Assembly: GCF_023148685.1 (NCBI RefSeq)
Contig: NZ_JAHXNL010000009.1
Span: forward strand, 1 to 64,000
From: Georgenia sp. EYE_87
Lineage (GTDB): Bacteria > Actinomycetota > Actinomycetes > Actinomycetales > Actinomycetaceae
Direction of reading: 5' to 3'
Length of the DNA: 64,000 nt
Under the pieces are notes generated by a model that was not told where the DNA came from, searched no databases, and saw nothing but the letters and a program-made list of their open reading frames with translations. Shown here one piece after another: positions 11,001-19,868 of this stretch (positions within the stretch are counted from its first letter, which is position 1; each line of letters starts with the position of its first letter). The translations under genes and the position numbers were made by a program.

Positions 11001-13254
11001 CGAGGTCGGCGTAGCGGACCTTGAGCAAGCCGGTCTGCTCAAGATTGGGCATCGTCACGCGCCAGCCGCGCTGGAGGTCGGTGTAGAGCCGGTACTCCAC
11101 CACCTCTCGCAGCGCCCGCTCGGCAAGTTCCTTGGCGGAGAACTTCGCTGCAGGGTTGGCGGCGTAGTCCGCCGTCGTCAGGCCGAGCGCCGCGGTGACT
11201 CGGCTGCCGACGATCTCGTGGGTGAGGCCTCCGGGAGCGCTGACCATCGCAGCGTGCAGCGCGCCCCGGAGCTGAGCGACCTGGACGAAGTCGTTGAAAT
11301 GCCCGGCCTGGAGCGAAGCGTCCTGGCGGTTGTCCACGAACGTGAGGAGTTTGCGCGCAGCGGGGTCGAGTGCGTCGGGGCCGAGCGCCTTGAGGGACCG
11401 GACGATGCTGGCGCTGACCACGGTGACCGCGGACGAGCGCCCCTCCTGGTCGAGCGTGGCCAACTTGGCGAAGTCACTGCCGCGGACCTGCTCATAGGAC
11501 ACCCGGCACCGCATGCAGAACGCGAAGGGAGTCGAGATGAACCAGGCCTGCAATCCATGCCCCGGCTCGGCCAGGGATCCGTCTGGCTCGAGCCAGACTT
11601 CGGCTGGGAGGTACTTCTCCTTTGACTTGATGACTTCGCTCTCGCCCGAGTCAGTCACGGTGAGCCAGTGGTCCGGCACGCGTGCCTCGCTCACAGGGTC
11701 GTGAGGCCAAGGCAGGTCGCTGGAGATGTAGAGGTACCCGGTCACGGCGTCACCGCCCGACGCGTCTCGGTCCTGGCGGGGGACGAACGTGACGTCGCCG
11801 TTGCGGGAGGTGCGAGAGACCACCAGGTACTCCTGACCGCACTCTCGGCAGAAGCCCAGAGGGAGCAGTGCCTTCTCCGGGTGGCCGGGGACACGGACCT
11901 GGTAGGCGTCGGTGATGTGGCGGGCGTCCTCCGGCTCGAGCGAGACGTAGACAGTGTCGCCCTTGGAGAGGAACTGGTGCAGACGGAAGGCGAACATTGG
12001 TCGGCCGGTCTGCGGGTCCGTCGCCTCCGAGCCTTCCCCGAGCAGAGCGCGGATGGCGGCGGCGGCCATGCCCTCGTCGGTGCCGACTATGGCGGCGAGC
12101 TCCTTGGCTGCCCGGGGGACGGTGGTGGGCTTCCTCCGGATCAGCCGATCGGTCCCCTGCTCGACGTCGAGGCCGAAGGTTGTCTCGATCCAGGCCGCCA
12201 GTGGGTCGACCGCCAGCTCGGCGTAAGTCCGAGAGTGCCCGAGCCCATGGGCAAGTGCGACCTCGACCGACAGTGCCAGCGAATCCGCTGCGACCCTAGT
12301 CAGTTCGGTGGCACGACGCAGGGACTCCCCGATGACCCGGTCGGGAGTGACCTCGGCACCGAAGAGCCGCGATGCGACGTCCGCGACCACTCGCTGCTGG
12401 TCCGCAACGGTGCCACCTGAGGCCATTGTCGCCGAGGTCCCCACCGCCTGGAGGTTGGGAGACTCGCACACGTCGCGCAGGCGACGTACCAAGAGCGCCA
12501 CATCAGCCCCTTGGCGACCGCGGTAGGTGTGCAGCTCGTCCAGCACGAGAAATCGCAAGCCTTTTGCTGCCCTGATGAGGTGCGCTCGCTCATCCGGACG
12601 CGTCAGCACCAGCTCGAGCATCACATAGTTGGTGAGCAGGATGTCCGGCGGGTCTGCCAGGATCGCGCGGCGATCGTCACTGCTCTCCTGACCGGTGTAA
12701 CGGGCGAAGGTCACCGGCTCTCCGCCGGTTGAGTAGCCATATCGCAGGAACTTCTCGAGTTCGTGGCGTTGGGAGTTCGCCAGCGCGTTCATCGGGTAGA
12801 CGATGATCGCCTTCACTCCGGGTGTGCGCTGCCCGCCGTTGGCCGCACGCTCGCGGAGCACGCTGTCCACGATCGGCACGATGTACGCAAGGCTCTTGCC
12901 CGACCCCGTGCCGGTGGTCAGGACGTAAGACTTGCCGCTGCGGGCAGTCTCGATCGCCTCGCGCTGGTGTCGGTGGAGGGTCAGCGGCCTGGTGCCTGGG
13001 TCCGTGGGGGCCTCCTTGACCCGGAAGATCCGTTCGCACTCAGCTTCGAGAAGTCCCTCAGTAACAAGTTCGGGGATCGTGCCGCCTGTCTCAAAGCTTG
13101 GGTTGAGGCTGAGCCAGGGGTCCGGCCATTGCACACCGTCCTCAAGCTGGCTATCTACAAATCGCCTAATTCGGGGATCCCGCACATCAACGAACCCCGA
13201 AGTGAAGGCTCGATAGTCGGAGATCAGCTCACGATGTACTTGAAAAACGTCCAC
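8011..13254 (-). CDS. DEAD/DEAH helicase with DUF1998 and C-terminal Vsr-like nuclease domain
   Basis: 1747 residues, first gene of the operon, GTG start at 13254 preceded by GGGGAG. Walker A TGTGSGKS lies at about 115-121 and motif II DELH at about 239-242; the second RecA lobe has ELGVDIASLNAVGLRN and QRSGRAGRSG near residue 985. A CGACG...CDSCG zinc site follows near 1310-1350, then a DUF1998 module with the cluster CEHACYECLLSYNNQLDH near 1580, as in MrfA/YprA-type helicases. The last roughly 110 residues (RPDFIYDL, VAVFVDGPVHD, AGWMVVRVGYD) look like a Vsr/PD-(D/E)XK nuclease. In DISARM the helicase (DrmA) and DUF1998 (DrmB) parts are usually separate proteins and the nuclease is a phospholipase-D type (DrmC); here all are in one chain with a different nuclease fold. 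Nuclease activity is inferred. Confidence 0.85.
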   Translation of the reverse strand: MDVFQVHRELISDYRAFTSGFVDVRDPRIRRFVDSQLEDGVQWPDPWLSLNPSFETGGTIPELVTEGLLEAECERIFRVKEAPTDPGTRPLTLHRHQREAIETARSGKSYVLTTGTGSGKSLAYIVPIVDSVLRERAANGGQRTPGVKAIIVYPMNALANSQRHELEKFLRYGYSTGGEPVTFARYTGQESSDDRRAILADPPDILLTNYVMLELVLTRPDERAHLIRAAKGLRFLVLDELHTYRGRQGADVALLVRRLRDVCESPNLQAVGTSATMASGGTVADQQRVVADVASRLFGAEVTPDRVIGESLRRATELTRVAADSLALSVEVALAHGLGHSRTYAELAVDPLAAWIETTFGLDVEQGTDRLIRRKPTTVPRAAKELAAIVGTDEGMAAAAIRALLGEGSEATDPQTGRPMFAFRLHQFLSKGDTVYVSLEPEDARHITDAYQVRVPGHPEKALLPLGFCRECGQEYLVVSRTSRNGDVTFVPRQDRDASGGDAVTGYLYISSDLPWPHDPVSEARVPDHWLTVTDSGESEVIKSKEKYLPAEVWLEPDGSLAEPGHGLQAWFISTPFAFCMRCRVSYEQVRGSDFAKLATLDQEGRSSAVTVVSASIVRSLKALGPDALDPAARKLLTFVDNRQDASLQAGHFNDFVQVAQLRGALHAAMVSAPGGLTHEIVGSRVTAALGLTTADYAANPAAKFSAKELAERALREVVEYRLYTDLQRGWRVTMPNLEQTGLLKVRYADLAEIAADSESWEGAHPALQDARPQLREELAHILLDEMRRALAIDVPSLTQAGFDQLVRESRQHLVGAWTIADGERVAQVGTAFARSGKVGGYRGDLNVSGRSAFGRYLRRSDVGVGAKLTVDDAQQIIGDFFRVLDTTGLLTAVVETENGEKGYRVKASALRWLAGDGTKGAEDPLRKSLDAENVSRVNPFFRSLYSDLGVNLSGLRAKEHTAQVPQDERQSRELDFRAGTLPLLYCSPTMELGVDIASLNAVGLRNVPPTPANYAQRSGRAGRSGQPALVVTYCATGNAHDSYYFRHSREMVAGSVVAPRLDLGNEDLVRSHVHAIWLAETDQSMRSRLTDVVDAVGENPTLTILPEIWRALTEESARRRATHRAEHVLDELRRTWAASGEAVSWWYDGWVADQVARAPQSLDEALDRWRSLYRAAMAEYNDQSKLAVDPKAPGRLRDVAARRAGDARSQLVLLRNEDSELGQTDFYSYRYLASEGFLPGYSFPRLPLAAYIPGGRAGRGPRDGDYIQRPRFLAISEFGPGALIYHEGARYEVVRVQLPRSPGDATGTVTEDARRCGACGYHHPVGVGTDVCDSCGEPLGGKTYGLLRLQTVFTRRRERISSDEEERRRSGFELEVSYRFHDHGDRPGRVEALTADTSDGPLANLTYGDSAMIRIANVGRRRRKNPHDRGFWLDLGEGKWLSEKQATDTTVDTESLDAAEDVARKAKVIPYVEDRRNILVMRLAQSVDDAVATTLRYALERGAEALFQLEDSELESQELPDDAHRGRLLLTESAEGGAGALRRLVTEPDAMARVARKALMIAHFDPETGADLGHADGARERCEHACYECLLSYNNQLDHAQIDRHTIRDLLLTMATSTTTTGAGGRTRAEQRDQLANLADSGLERRFLDWLDERGLRLPDRAQVRIPEASARPDFIYDLTGSPVAVFVDGPVHDSAAVAERDREAEERLIDAGWMVVRVGYDKTAWHAVVTKHPSIFGTSRENPTP

Positions 13255-13854
13255 GTTCTCCCCGCCTGGCGCCTCGTTCGGCCGAAGCCTCGACTGCCAG
13301 GTTAGCCGGAACGACGCACTTCACGCGGCGCTTCCGACGGAACTCGCCCGTTTTGTTCCGAACCTCAGCGAGCCTCAGGTGCTCTGCGCGCGCGTCGCCG
13401 CGATCCCCTCTGCAGAACGTGCTGCCACGGAAGCGTTGAACCGGTGCGTGAGTCTCAATGCTCGCTCGTCTCGGATTGTGCGTCTCCGCGAATGCTGGCC
13501 TACCGCTGGCCCGCGACGTCACTAACCTGTGGCCGGTGACTCTTCGTCTACAGGTTCACATACTCGGAAGTATGTGACGTCGACTTTCGATAACCGGCCG
13601 GCCGCGAACTCGTTGCGACACCGGGCGGGCTGTAATTCCTGGCGGCGGCGCACGGTCCGCAGCACCACTTCTAACCAGTGCCGTTCGTCGGCTACGCAAC
13701 GAACTACCGCAGACCAGCGGCTTTCGGCGGTGTGCACGGCGACGGTCTAGAGGGAACTGTGCTCCTACCCTCGCGGCGTTGAGGCAGCAGCCCGGCGGTT
13801 ATGGGCCGATTCCGAGACAGTAGCCGATAGATTTGCAGCAACCGGGACAGGACG
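13255..13854. promoter_or_regulatory. 600-base divergent intergenic region
   Basis: It separates the start of the minus-strand helicase operon from the plus-strand DUF262 nuclease and must hold both promoters. Short open frames exist on both strands but none has a recognisable product or ribosome binding site, so I do not call a gene. One perfect inverted repeat is visible at 13556-13577. No clear sigma-70 promoter hexamers could be assigned. Confidence 0.4.
13556..13577. promoter_or_regulatory. Perfect inverted repeat, candidate operator
   Basis: Two 9-base arms, TCACATACT and AGTATGTGA, are separated by CGGA. It lies about 300 bases from each divergent start, in a region without a gene. 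It could be an operator controlling one or both units, or part of a hairpin. No regulator gene sits next to it apart from the winged-helix protein at the far end of the operon. Confidence 0.35.
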
Positions 13855-16410
13855 ATGATGTGGGGGTCGGTTGTGGTCAAGGCGGTCGAGACGAGTCTGC
13901 GCGAGCTGCTCGAGGGATCGAAGCAGTACCAGGTGCCGTTGTACCAACGGACGTTCTCATGGAAGCGGGCCAACTTCGACAGGCTGTGGGACGACGTCAG
14001 TCAGCTCGTGGAGGACCGCCAGGGCAACGGAGCTGGAACGACTCACTTCATGGGTTCTTTGGTGCTGGCCCCGACGCCGAGTGTGGGGCCGGCCGGTGTC
14101 TCCCGGTACCTGGTAGTCGACGGACAGCAGCGGCTGACGACACTGACACTGCTCCTCGCCGCGATCCGTGACCATCGGGCAGAGACCGAGTCTGCCGAGC
14201 ACCGAGACCGCCTGAATGAGCAGTATCTGATCAACAAGTGGCGCGAGGGTGTGGATCGGCCGAAGGTCCTACCGACGCAGGCCGACCGAGCGTCGTACCG
14301 AGCCTGCGTCGAGGGCGGCCACGATGAGGGCTGGGCAGACGGGGTGGGCGAGGCGTACCGATACTTTCGAGGACGACTGGCCGACCACGACGATCCGGAC
14401 GACGACCACGACATCGCTCGCATGGAGGAGGCGGTCCTGTCGGGTCTGACGTTGGTATCGGTGACGACCAGCCATGACGACAACGTCCACCGCATTTTCG
14501 AGTCTCTGAACAACACTGGCCTGCGGCTGACCCAGGGCGATCTTCTACGGAACTACCTTTTTATGCGGCTGCCTACCCGCGGAGACGTGGTGTACGAGAC
14601 GCAGTGGATGCCGCTGCAGGAAAGGTTGACCAACGAGCAACTCGAGTTGCTGTTCTGGCTCGACGTCGTCCAGACCGATGAGACCGTCAACCAACGCGAC
14701 ACCTATCAGGCCCAGGTCGCACGCATGGATCGTCTGCTCACCGAGGAGGAGATCGAGGCCGAGGTAGCGCGGTTCAACCGTCTGAGCGGACTCGTCGAGC
14801 GGATCCTCAACCCAGCGAAAGAGCAGGACCCGCAGGTACGGGAACGACTGACCCGGCTCAGTTCGTGGGGGACCACGACCGTCTACCCGCTGCTGCTGCA
14901 CCTGCTTGACCGGCGGGAACGTGGCCTGGCCAGCAGTGAGGAGATCGCCTCGGCCATGCTGTACGCGGAAAGCTATCTTGTCCGTCGTGTGTTGATCGGG
15001 CGGGCGACTGCCAACCTAAACCGAATCCTGCTTCGCGCGGTCCCGGAGATCGCGGGCGCGGGTCCTGCCGACCAGGCGCTTCGAACCTTCCTGTCGACGG
15101 GGCGTAAGTTTTTCGCCACCGACGACCAGGTCCGTGCCGCGGTGAAGTCGACGGCGTTCTACTACTCAGGTCGCGCCTCCCAGCGCAAGCTACTGCTGAC
15201 ATGGATCGAGCAGACCTTCGCCAACAATGAACCCGTCGACCCGGAGAAGTGCACTATCGAGCATGTGATGCCTCAGACGATCACCTCCGCGTGGCGGCAG
15301 ATGCTCCGTCCGGATGTCGCACCGGACGAGTCGCTGGGTGAAGTCTACGACAGCCTCGTGCACACCCTCGGCAACCTAACCCTAACCGGGTACAACTCCG
15401 CCCTGGGCAATAAGCCGTTCAGCGGTAAGCGGGAGGCGTACCGGAAGAGCGGTTTCAAGATGAATCAGGAGATTGCGAACCAGCAGGTGTGGTCCCGCCC
15501 CCAGATTCTGGCCAGGGCGGACAGGCTCGCCGAGCGTATCGTGGCGTACTGGCCGGGTCCGGATCCCACGGCCGTGCAGGAACCCATGACCGAGGCCTGG
15601 GGATTGATGAATCGCGCTCTGGCCGAGCTGCCCGCCGGGACGTGGACCTCGTACAGCGCGGTTGCCCAGCTCATTGGCAGTCACCAGGTGCCGGTCGGGC
15701 AGCGGATCGCCAACCATCCCGTACCCAACGGGCACCGGGTGCTCCAGGCCGCTGGCACCACGTCGCCGGGGTTCCGCTGGCTTGACGGGGATGAGCGCAC
15801 AGAGACTCAGCGCGAGGCGTTGGAGGCCGAAGGAGTGAGCTTCGACGAAGCTGGGCGGGCCGACCCTGCCCAGCGAGTCGACGCCGACGAGCTCGCCGTC
15901 CTGGCCGGGGTAGAGCTGCTCGGTGAGGAGCTGTTGTCGCAGCCCGACGACGGCACTGGACGTTCGGAGTCCTTCCTCACCCAACTCGCCGAGAACCACT
16001 CCGAATCAACGGTCCATGGCGTGATCGCGGTGATGGACACCTGGGTTGGTCTCGGCGGGCGGTTGCAGTACGGCGAGTTCGCGGAGACGACCTGCTTCCT
16101 CATCCTCGACACCCCAGCCGGAGTGACCTGGCCCGCCGCGATCTACCCGAAGGGAAAGTTCGAGGTCGTGTTCCAGTACCTCAAGGACCGCCCACCCTTC
16201 GATGAACTCGGCAACCGCCGTGAGTTGGCGAAGCGGCTCAACGCGGTCGAGGGCGTAGAACTGCCGGAGGGCAAGCTGGCGATGCGGCCCGGTTTCACTC
16301 TCGACGTGCTCGGGACGACGAATCTGAGGCAGCGGGTGATCGAGGCGCTGGAGTGGTTCGTGGCGACGCAGCGCGAGACCGAGCAGCCAGAGGTCAACGT
16401 CCCGGTGTGA
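13855..16410 (+). CDS. GmrSD-type DUF262/DUF1524 nuclease with alkyltransferase-like domain
   Basis: 851 residues. The N terminus has DUF262 motifs YQVPLYQRTFSW and VVDGQQRLTTL (the DGQQR nucleotide-handling ParB-like motif). Near residues 460-530 is the DUF1524 HNH nuclease (CTIEHVMPQ, then LGNLTLTGYNSALGNKPF). Residues about 580-680 match the alkyltransferase-like DNA-binding domain (GTWTSYSAVAQLIG, PNGHRVLQAAG, ALEAEGVSFDEAGRA), and a further C-terminal domain of unknown type follows. GmrS-GmrD enzymes are type IV restriction systems that cut DNA with sugar-modified hydroxymethylcytosine; ATL domains bind alkylated or bulky bases. The combination suggests a nuclease directed at modified phage DNA. 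Two adjacent ATG codons (13855, 13858) could be the start; I chose the first. It is divergent from the helicase-methylase operon and probably part of the same defence locus. Confidence 0.85.
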   Translation: MMWGSVVVKAVETSLRELLEGSKQYQVPLYQRTFSWKRANFDRLWDDVSQLVEDRQGNGAGTTHFMGSLVLAPTPSVGPAGVSRYLVVDGQQRLTTLTLLLAAIRDHRAETESAEHRDRLNEQYLINKWREGVDRPKVLPTQADRASYRACVEGGHDEGWADGVGEAYRYFRGRLADHDDPDDDHDIARMEEAVLSGLTLVSVTTSHDDNVHRIFESLNNTGLRLTQGDLLRNYLFMRLPTRGDVVYETQWMPLQERLTNEQLELLFWLDVVQTDETVNQRDTYQAQVARMDRLLTEEEIEAEVARFNRLSGLVERILNPAKEQDPQVRERLTRLSSWGTTTVYPLLLHLLDRRERGLASSEEIASAMLYAESYLVRRVLIGRATANLNRILLRAVPEIAGAGPADQALRTFLSTGRKFFATDDQVRAAVKSTAFYYSGRASQRKLLLTWIEQTFANNEPVDPEKCTIEHVMPQTITSAWRQMLRPDVAPDESLGEVYDSLVHTLGNLTLTGYNSALGNKPFSGKREAYRKSGFKMNQEIANQQVWSRPQILARADRLAERIVAYWPGPDPTAVQEPMTEAWGLMNRALAELPAGTWTSYSAVAQLIGSHQVPVGQRIANHPVPNGHRVLQAAGTTSPGFRWLDGDERTETQREALEAEGVSFDEAGRADPAQRVDADELAVLAGVELLGEELLSQPDDGTGRSESFLTQLAENHSESTVHGVIAVMDTWVGLGGRLQYGEFAETTCFLILDTPAGVTWPAAIYPKGKFEVVFQYLKDRPPFDELGNRRELAKRLNAVEGVELPEGKLAMRPGFTLDVLGTTNLRQRVIEALEWFVATQRETEQPEVNVPV

Positions 16411-17069
16411 CCCCCTGCGGTCACTGATCGGTGCGCTACTCCACCCCGCGGGGCGTGGTGGTCGGGCGGAGGTCCGGGGCGCGTCGCCGGGACGGAGCTG
16501 ATGGATCGTCACCCACCTAACGCTCTGCCCCTTGTGCCGGACTGGGCCGCAGGCAGGCGCTGGCTCGTCGAGGTCGCCCCGCACCGGCTCTCGACTCCGG
16601 CCAGGCCTTCTGTCGACCTGGCGCACCACCCAACCACCCGGAAGAGCCGGATGGTGCATCGCGCCCGCCCCAGCCGAAGGCCCGCAGCGTCGCGGAGCGG
16701 GACTTCCTCGCACTTTGCGAGGGCGCACACGCCGGGCTGGTCGAGGCCTCCGCAGCCGGCATGGTCCGGGTAGTGGCGAAGCGGTCGAGCTCGTCGCACT
16801 TGTCGGTGACCAGGTCGTCGACGCCGCTGGGCGTCGCCCCGGCCCCGGCCGGTTCGGCGAGTGCGACCTGGCTGCGAACTTCGACCACCACGCTGCCAGC
16901 GCGACGTCCGCGGAACTTCGTCATCGCCGCCGCCGTCCGAAGCCCTCACGCCGGTGACTGCGGCGCCTGAGAATGGCGTACCTGCGCGCCGCGTCCACCG
17001 AGGCTTCGGCGACGGCGAAGGCACAACGCTGGGACACCACCGGGCGGTGGATGTAACTAGACGGGCCAC
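16411..17069. other. 659-base region without a convincing gene
   Basis: It lies between the convergent ends of the DUF262 nuclease and the coiled-coil membrane protein. Open frames on both strands are arginine- and serine-rich frame shadows without recognisable domains or good ribosome binding sites. Just after the nuclease stop there is a GC-rich palindrome (CCCCGCGGGG near 16445-16465) that could contribute to termination. The stretch may hold decayed coding DNA, but I could not identify the parent gene. Confidence 0.4.
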
Positions 17070-19868
17070 CTATAGGAAGGCGTCGGAGCTCTCCGTCTCC
17101 GACGTCGCCCCCCGCTCATCCACGGGCACCATGAAAATCGTCAGGTCCTGAGGCGCGAGGCGTCGCGACAGGTCCACGCGAACTGCCGTCGCACCTTCTG
17201 CCTCCTGAAGGCGGACGGTGGAACTCTTAGCCTCTGCCGCATGTGCGTGCGCCGCGCGCGGCAGCCACGCGGTCACGTGACTGGCGTAGTGGCGATTCTG
17301 AGTCCGGGCCACAGTTCCGAAGGCGTCCAGCGCGAAGGTGGTGTCACTCGTCGCGATCGCGGCGAAGTAATCGAGCTCCTCCTGCCACTGCCCGTCCGAG
17401 TGCGCCCCGGCCCGCCGCACTTTCCTCATCGGCAGCTGCAGGTCGCCGTCGGCGGCGAGCTCCCGGAGACGCTCGGCTCGTCGATCGGAGAGCAGCTCCC
17501 GGGCTTTGCCGGATCGCCACAGCGTGACGAGTTGGCCTCGAGGCGAGAGCTCTGTCGCAGCCGCGTCGACATCGACATCGAGGTAGCCGGTGGACGCCAT
17601 GAGCAATGCGTCGTTCGCAAAGGCCTCGTACGCCTCGTCGAACGCCTGCTGAGCCCAGCCTTCTTGGTAGATCGCTTCGTACCCGTGGACAAGGAGTAGC
17701 GGGGGCAGCTCCACGTGCTCCCGCTCCTGCCGCGCCACCGCCATAGCCGCAGGGAACTTGCCGACGACCTCGTCCGACAAATCGTCGAACTGTCGCGCGG
17801 GCGGTTGCCACGGGCGGTGCAGGACCTCGGCGATGACGGTAGTCCAGTCCCGCCAGCCCTGGTACAGGACGCTGAGCCGGGCATGCTCCTTCGCCTCCCA
17901 CAGGTACCGAGCGGCCCGGTTGCGCTGCTCCGCGAGAGCGTTCGCCACCTGCCACTCATACTTGCGGAACGCCTTGTAGAACGCGTGGTTGAAGCCGATG
18001 AGCAGGGCCAGCGTGACGAGGACGATCCCGCCGGCCCACATCGCGGTGTCCTGCCAGTCGCGGTTCTCCTGCTCGCTGACGACCAGCACCAGAAAGCCCA
18101 GCGCCAGCGCGCTGAGGATCGAGGTGAGCCACCAGCGCCGCAGGAGGCGCTTCTTCGCGGCGGTTAGCTCCTCAGTCGCCGGCGCCGTGACGTCGCGGTG
18201 CTCTCGATACGACTGCCGGCCGGCTGCATACTCACCCAACCTCCGAGAGACATCGTCGCCCACCTGCCACAGGACGCTGGTGGACACGTCCGTGAACCAC
18301 CCATGGAAGGCCGCGAGCGCCGCCTCTGCCTCGTCGACTCTTGCCTCGGCCGCCTGCAGTAGCTCCAGAATGTCCCTTTGTTCCGCCTCCCAACGGGCAT
18401 GGGCCTCCGCATCAGTGGCATCGGCCGCGGCCCCCGACGGCTGCAGGCGCTCCATGTCGTCGAGACGGCGACGCAGCTCCGCTGCCTCCGTTAGGAGCGC
18501 ATTGAGGGACGCCTCAAGGTCCTCGAGGTACGCCCGCATGGCGGGCGGGTCCGTCGCCTCGATGAGGTCCCCGCTCCGGGTCTCGTAGGCGGCACCTGGA
18601 GGAGGCGCGACGTGCTGGGGCGCCAGTACCTCGCGCCGCCCGAGCTGACGCGGCGCATCCATGTCGTCCATCTCGCCGCCGTCGGCGAGGGCGAAGCACA
18701 GGTGGCGGAGCTTGCTCCACGTCGTCGGGGCAGGAGGTGCCCCTCGGGTCGCCTCGTAGGTGATCGATTCCTCCAGCCTCGCCCTCTCCGCCTCGAGGAT
18801 CCCCTCACTGATGTCCGTCATCCGGCCGACGGCGCGGGGTCCGACGGTGACGATGGTCCCCGCCCCCGCGCCGACCAGGCGCTCGGTCGCGATTCGGTCG
18901 GCAGTGTCGCGGCCCCGGCTGAAAGACCACGCTGCGACGGCGGCTACGGTGCGGAGGCTGAAGCGGGCGGCACGTGCGAACGCGCCGGTGGTCTGCTCAC
19001 GCTGGTGTCCGGGCTCGTCGAGGTCGACGGCCGGCGACGGCGCCCACTCGGGCGCCGTCAACAGCGTGCGGGTGGCGCGGTCGATGACGACGCCGGGTTC
19101 GGCCGCAGGGTTCGCCCACGTCACGACCTTGCCCGGGCCGCCCGGGGTTAGGGTGCCGGGGTCGAGCACCCTGCGGGTGATGACATCCAGGACGTCCTCG
19201 CCCACCACGGTCCGGATGGCGATTCGCGCGACGAGCACATCCTCCGGGCGGGTGGAGGAGTCCGAGGTCACCCGGTCGAAGACCCCCTCGCTCACGCCGC
19301 GCACCAAACCGGCCACTGCCGACACCGCGGCCGCGGCATGGCCCGCGTAATTCGTCGCCGGTCGCACGAGCACGGACGAGCGGTCGAGATCCGGTCGGTC
19401 TTCCGGGGAGATGACGACGTTCGCCTCCCAGGCGGGCAGGAGGATCCGGCGGTCGACGCCGGCCACGTCGCTGGCCGGGACGAGGAGGAGCGTTCTGTGC
19501 AGCCGGGTCTGTTCCTTACCCGAGGGATGGCGCGGCAGAGCAGACCGGATCATGTCGGCAACATGGGCTCCGACGGCGGAGACCGCGGGGTCGGCCTCGT
19601 CGCCTGCGGCCGCCAGCTGGGCAACAACTACGCGGATCGCCTGGAGCCGGAACCTGCCCAGGTGGGCGAACAGGTCGACCTGCTCCTCGCCGTCGGCCGT
19701 GACGACCGAGGCGAAGACCTGTGCCGGCTGGGACTCGGTGTGCACGTCGGCCGGGCGCACCCACAAAGAGAACCCCGTAATCCCCGCTCGGGTCCAGTCT
19801 CCGACAAGGGATCGAACCGCCGTGGCGGCAGAGGTGTCGCCCGTGACGACGACGCTGATCGAGCGCAT
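17070..19868 (-). CDS. Coiled-coil membrane protein of the tubulin/vWA cluster
   Basis: 932 residues; its ATG at 19868 overlaps the stop of the tubulin-like gene (TGATG), so the two are translationally coupled. The N-terminal half (about 1-330) begins ISVVVTGDTSAATAVRSLV and has no motif I recognise. A charged, alanine-rich stretch at about 425-560 is predicted coiled coil. Two hydrophobic helices follow (SILSALALGFLVLVV near 575 and MWAGGIVLVTLALLIGF near 610), then a hydrophilic C-terminal half of about 300 residues. It is therefore an inner-membrane protein with large cytoplasmic parts. Given its partner, it may tether the tubulin-like polymer to the membrane. Function is inferred from context only. 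Confidence 0.7.
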   Translation of the reverse strand: MRSISVVVTGDTSAATAVRSLVGDWTRAGITGFSLWVRPADVHTESQPAQVFASVVTADGEEQVDLFAHLGRFRLQAIRVVVAQLAAAGDEADPAVSAVGAHVADMIRSALPRHPSGKEQTRLHRTLLLVPASDVAGVDRRILLPAWEANVVISPEDRPDLDRSSVLVRPATNYAGHAAAAVSAVAGLVRGVSEGVFDRVTSDSSTRPEDVLVARIAIRTVVGEDVLDVITRRVLDPGTLTPGGPGKVVTWANPAAEPGVVIDRATRTLLTAPEWAPSPAVDLDEPGHQREQTTGAFARAARFSLRTVAAVAAWSFSRGRDTADRIATERLVGAGAGTIVTVGPRAVGRMTDISEGILEAERARLEESITYEATRGAPPAPTTWSKLRHLCFALADGGEMDDMDAPRQLGRREVLAPQHVAPPPGAAYETRSGDLIEATDPPAMRAYLEDLEASLNALLTEAAELRRRLDDMERLQPSGAAADATDAEAHARWEAEQRDILELLQAAEARVDEAEAALAAFHGWFTDVSTSVLWQVGDDVSRRLGEYAAGRQSYREHRDVTAPATEELTAAKKRLLRRWWLTSILSALALGFLVLVVSEQENRDWQDTAMWAGGIVLVTLALLIGFNHAFYKAFRKYEWQVANALAEQRNRAARYLWEAKEHARLSVLYQGWRDWTTVIAEVLHRPWQPPARQFDDLSDEVVGKFPAAMAVARQEREHVELPPLLLVHGYEAIYQEGWAQQAFDEAYEAFANDALLMASTGYLDVDVDAAATELSPRGQLVTLWRSGKARELLSDRRAERLRELAADGDLQLPMRKVRRAGAHSDGQWQEELDYFAAIATSDTTFALDAFGTVARTQNRHYASHVTAWLPRAAHAHAAEAKSSTVRLQEAEGATAVRVDLSRRLAPQDLTIFMVPVDERGATSETESSDAFL

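Noticed and set aside
88-13254. Calling the operon a standard DISARM system
   Set aside because: Gene fusion, the different nuclease and lack of a drmC-like gene do not match the described class; resemblance only is claimed.
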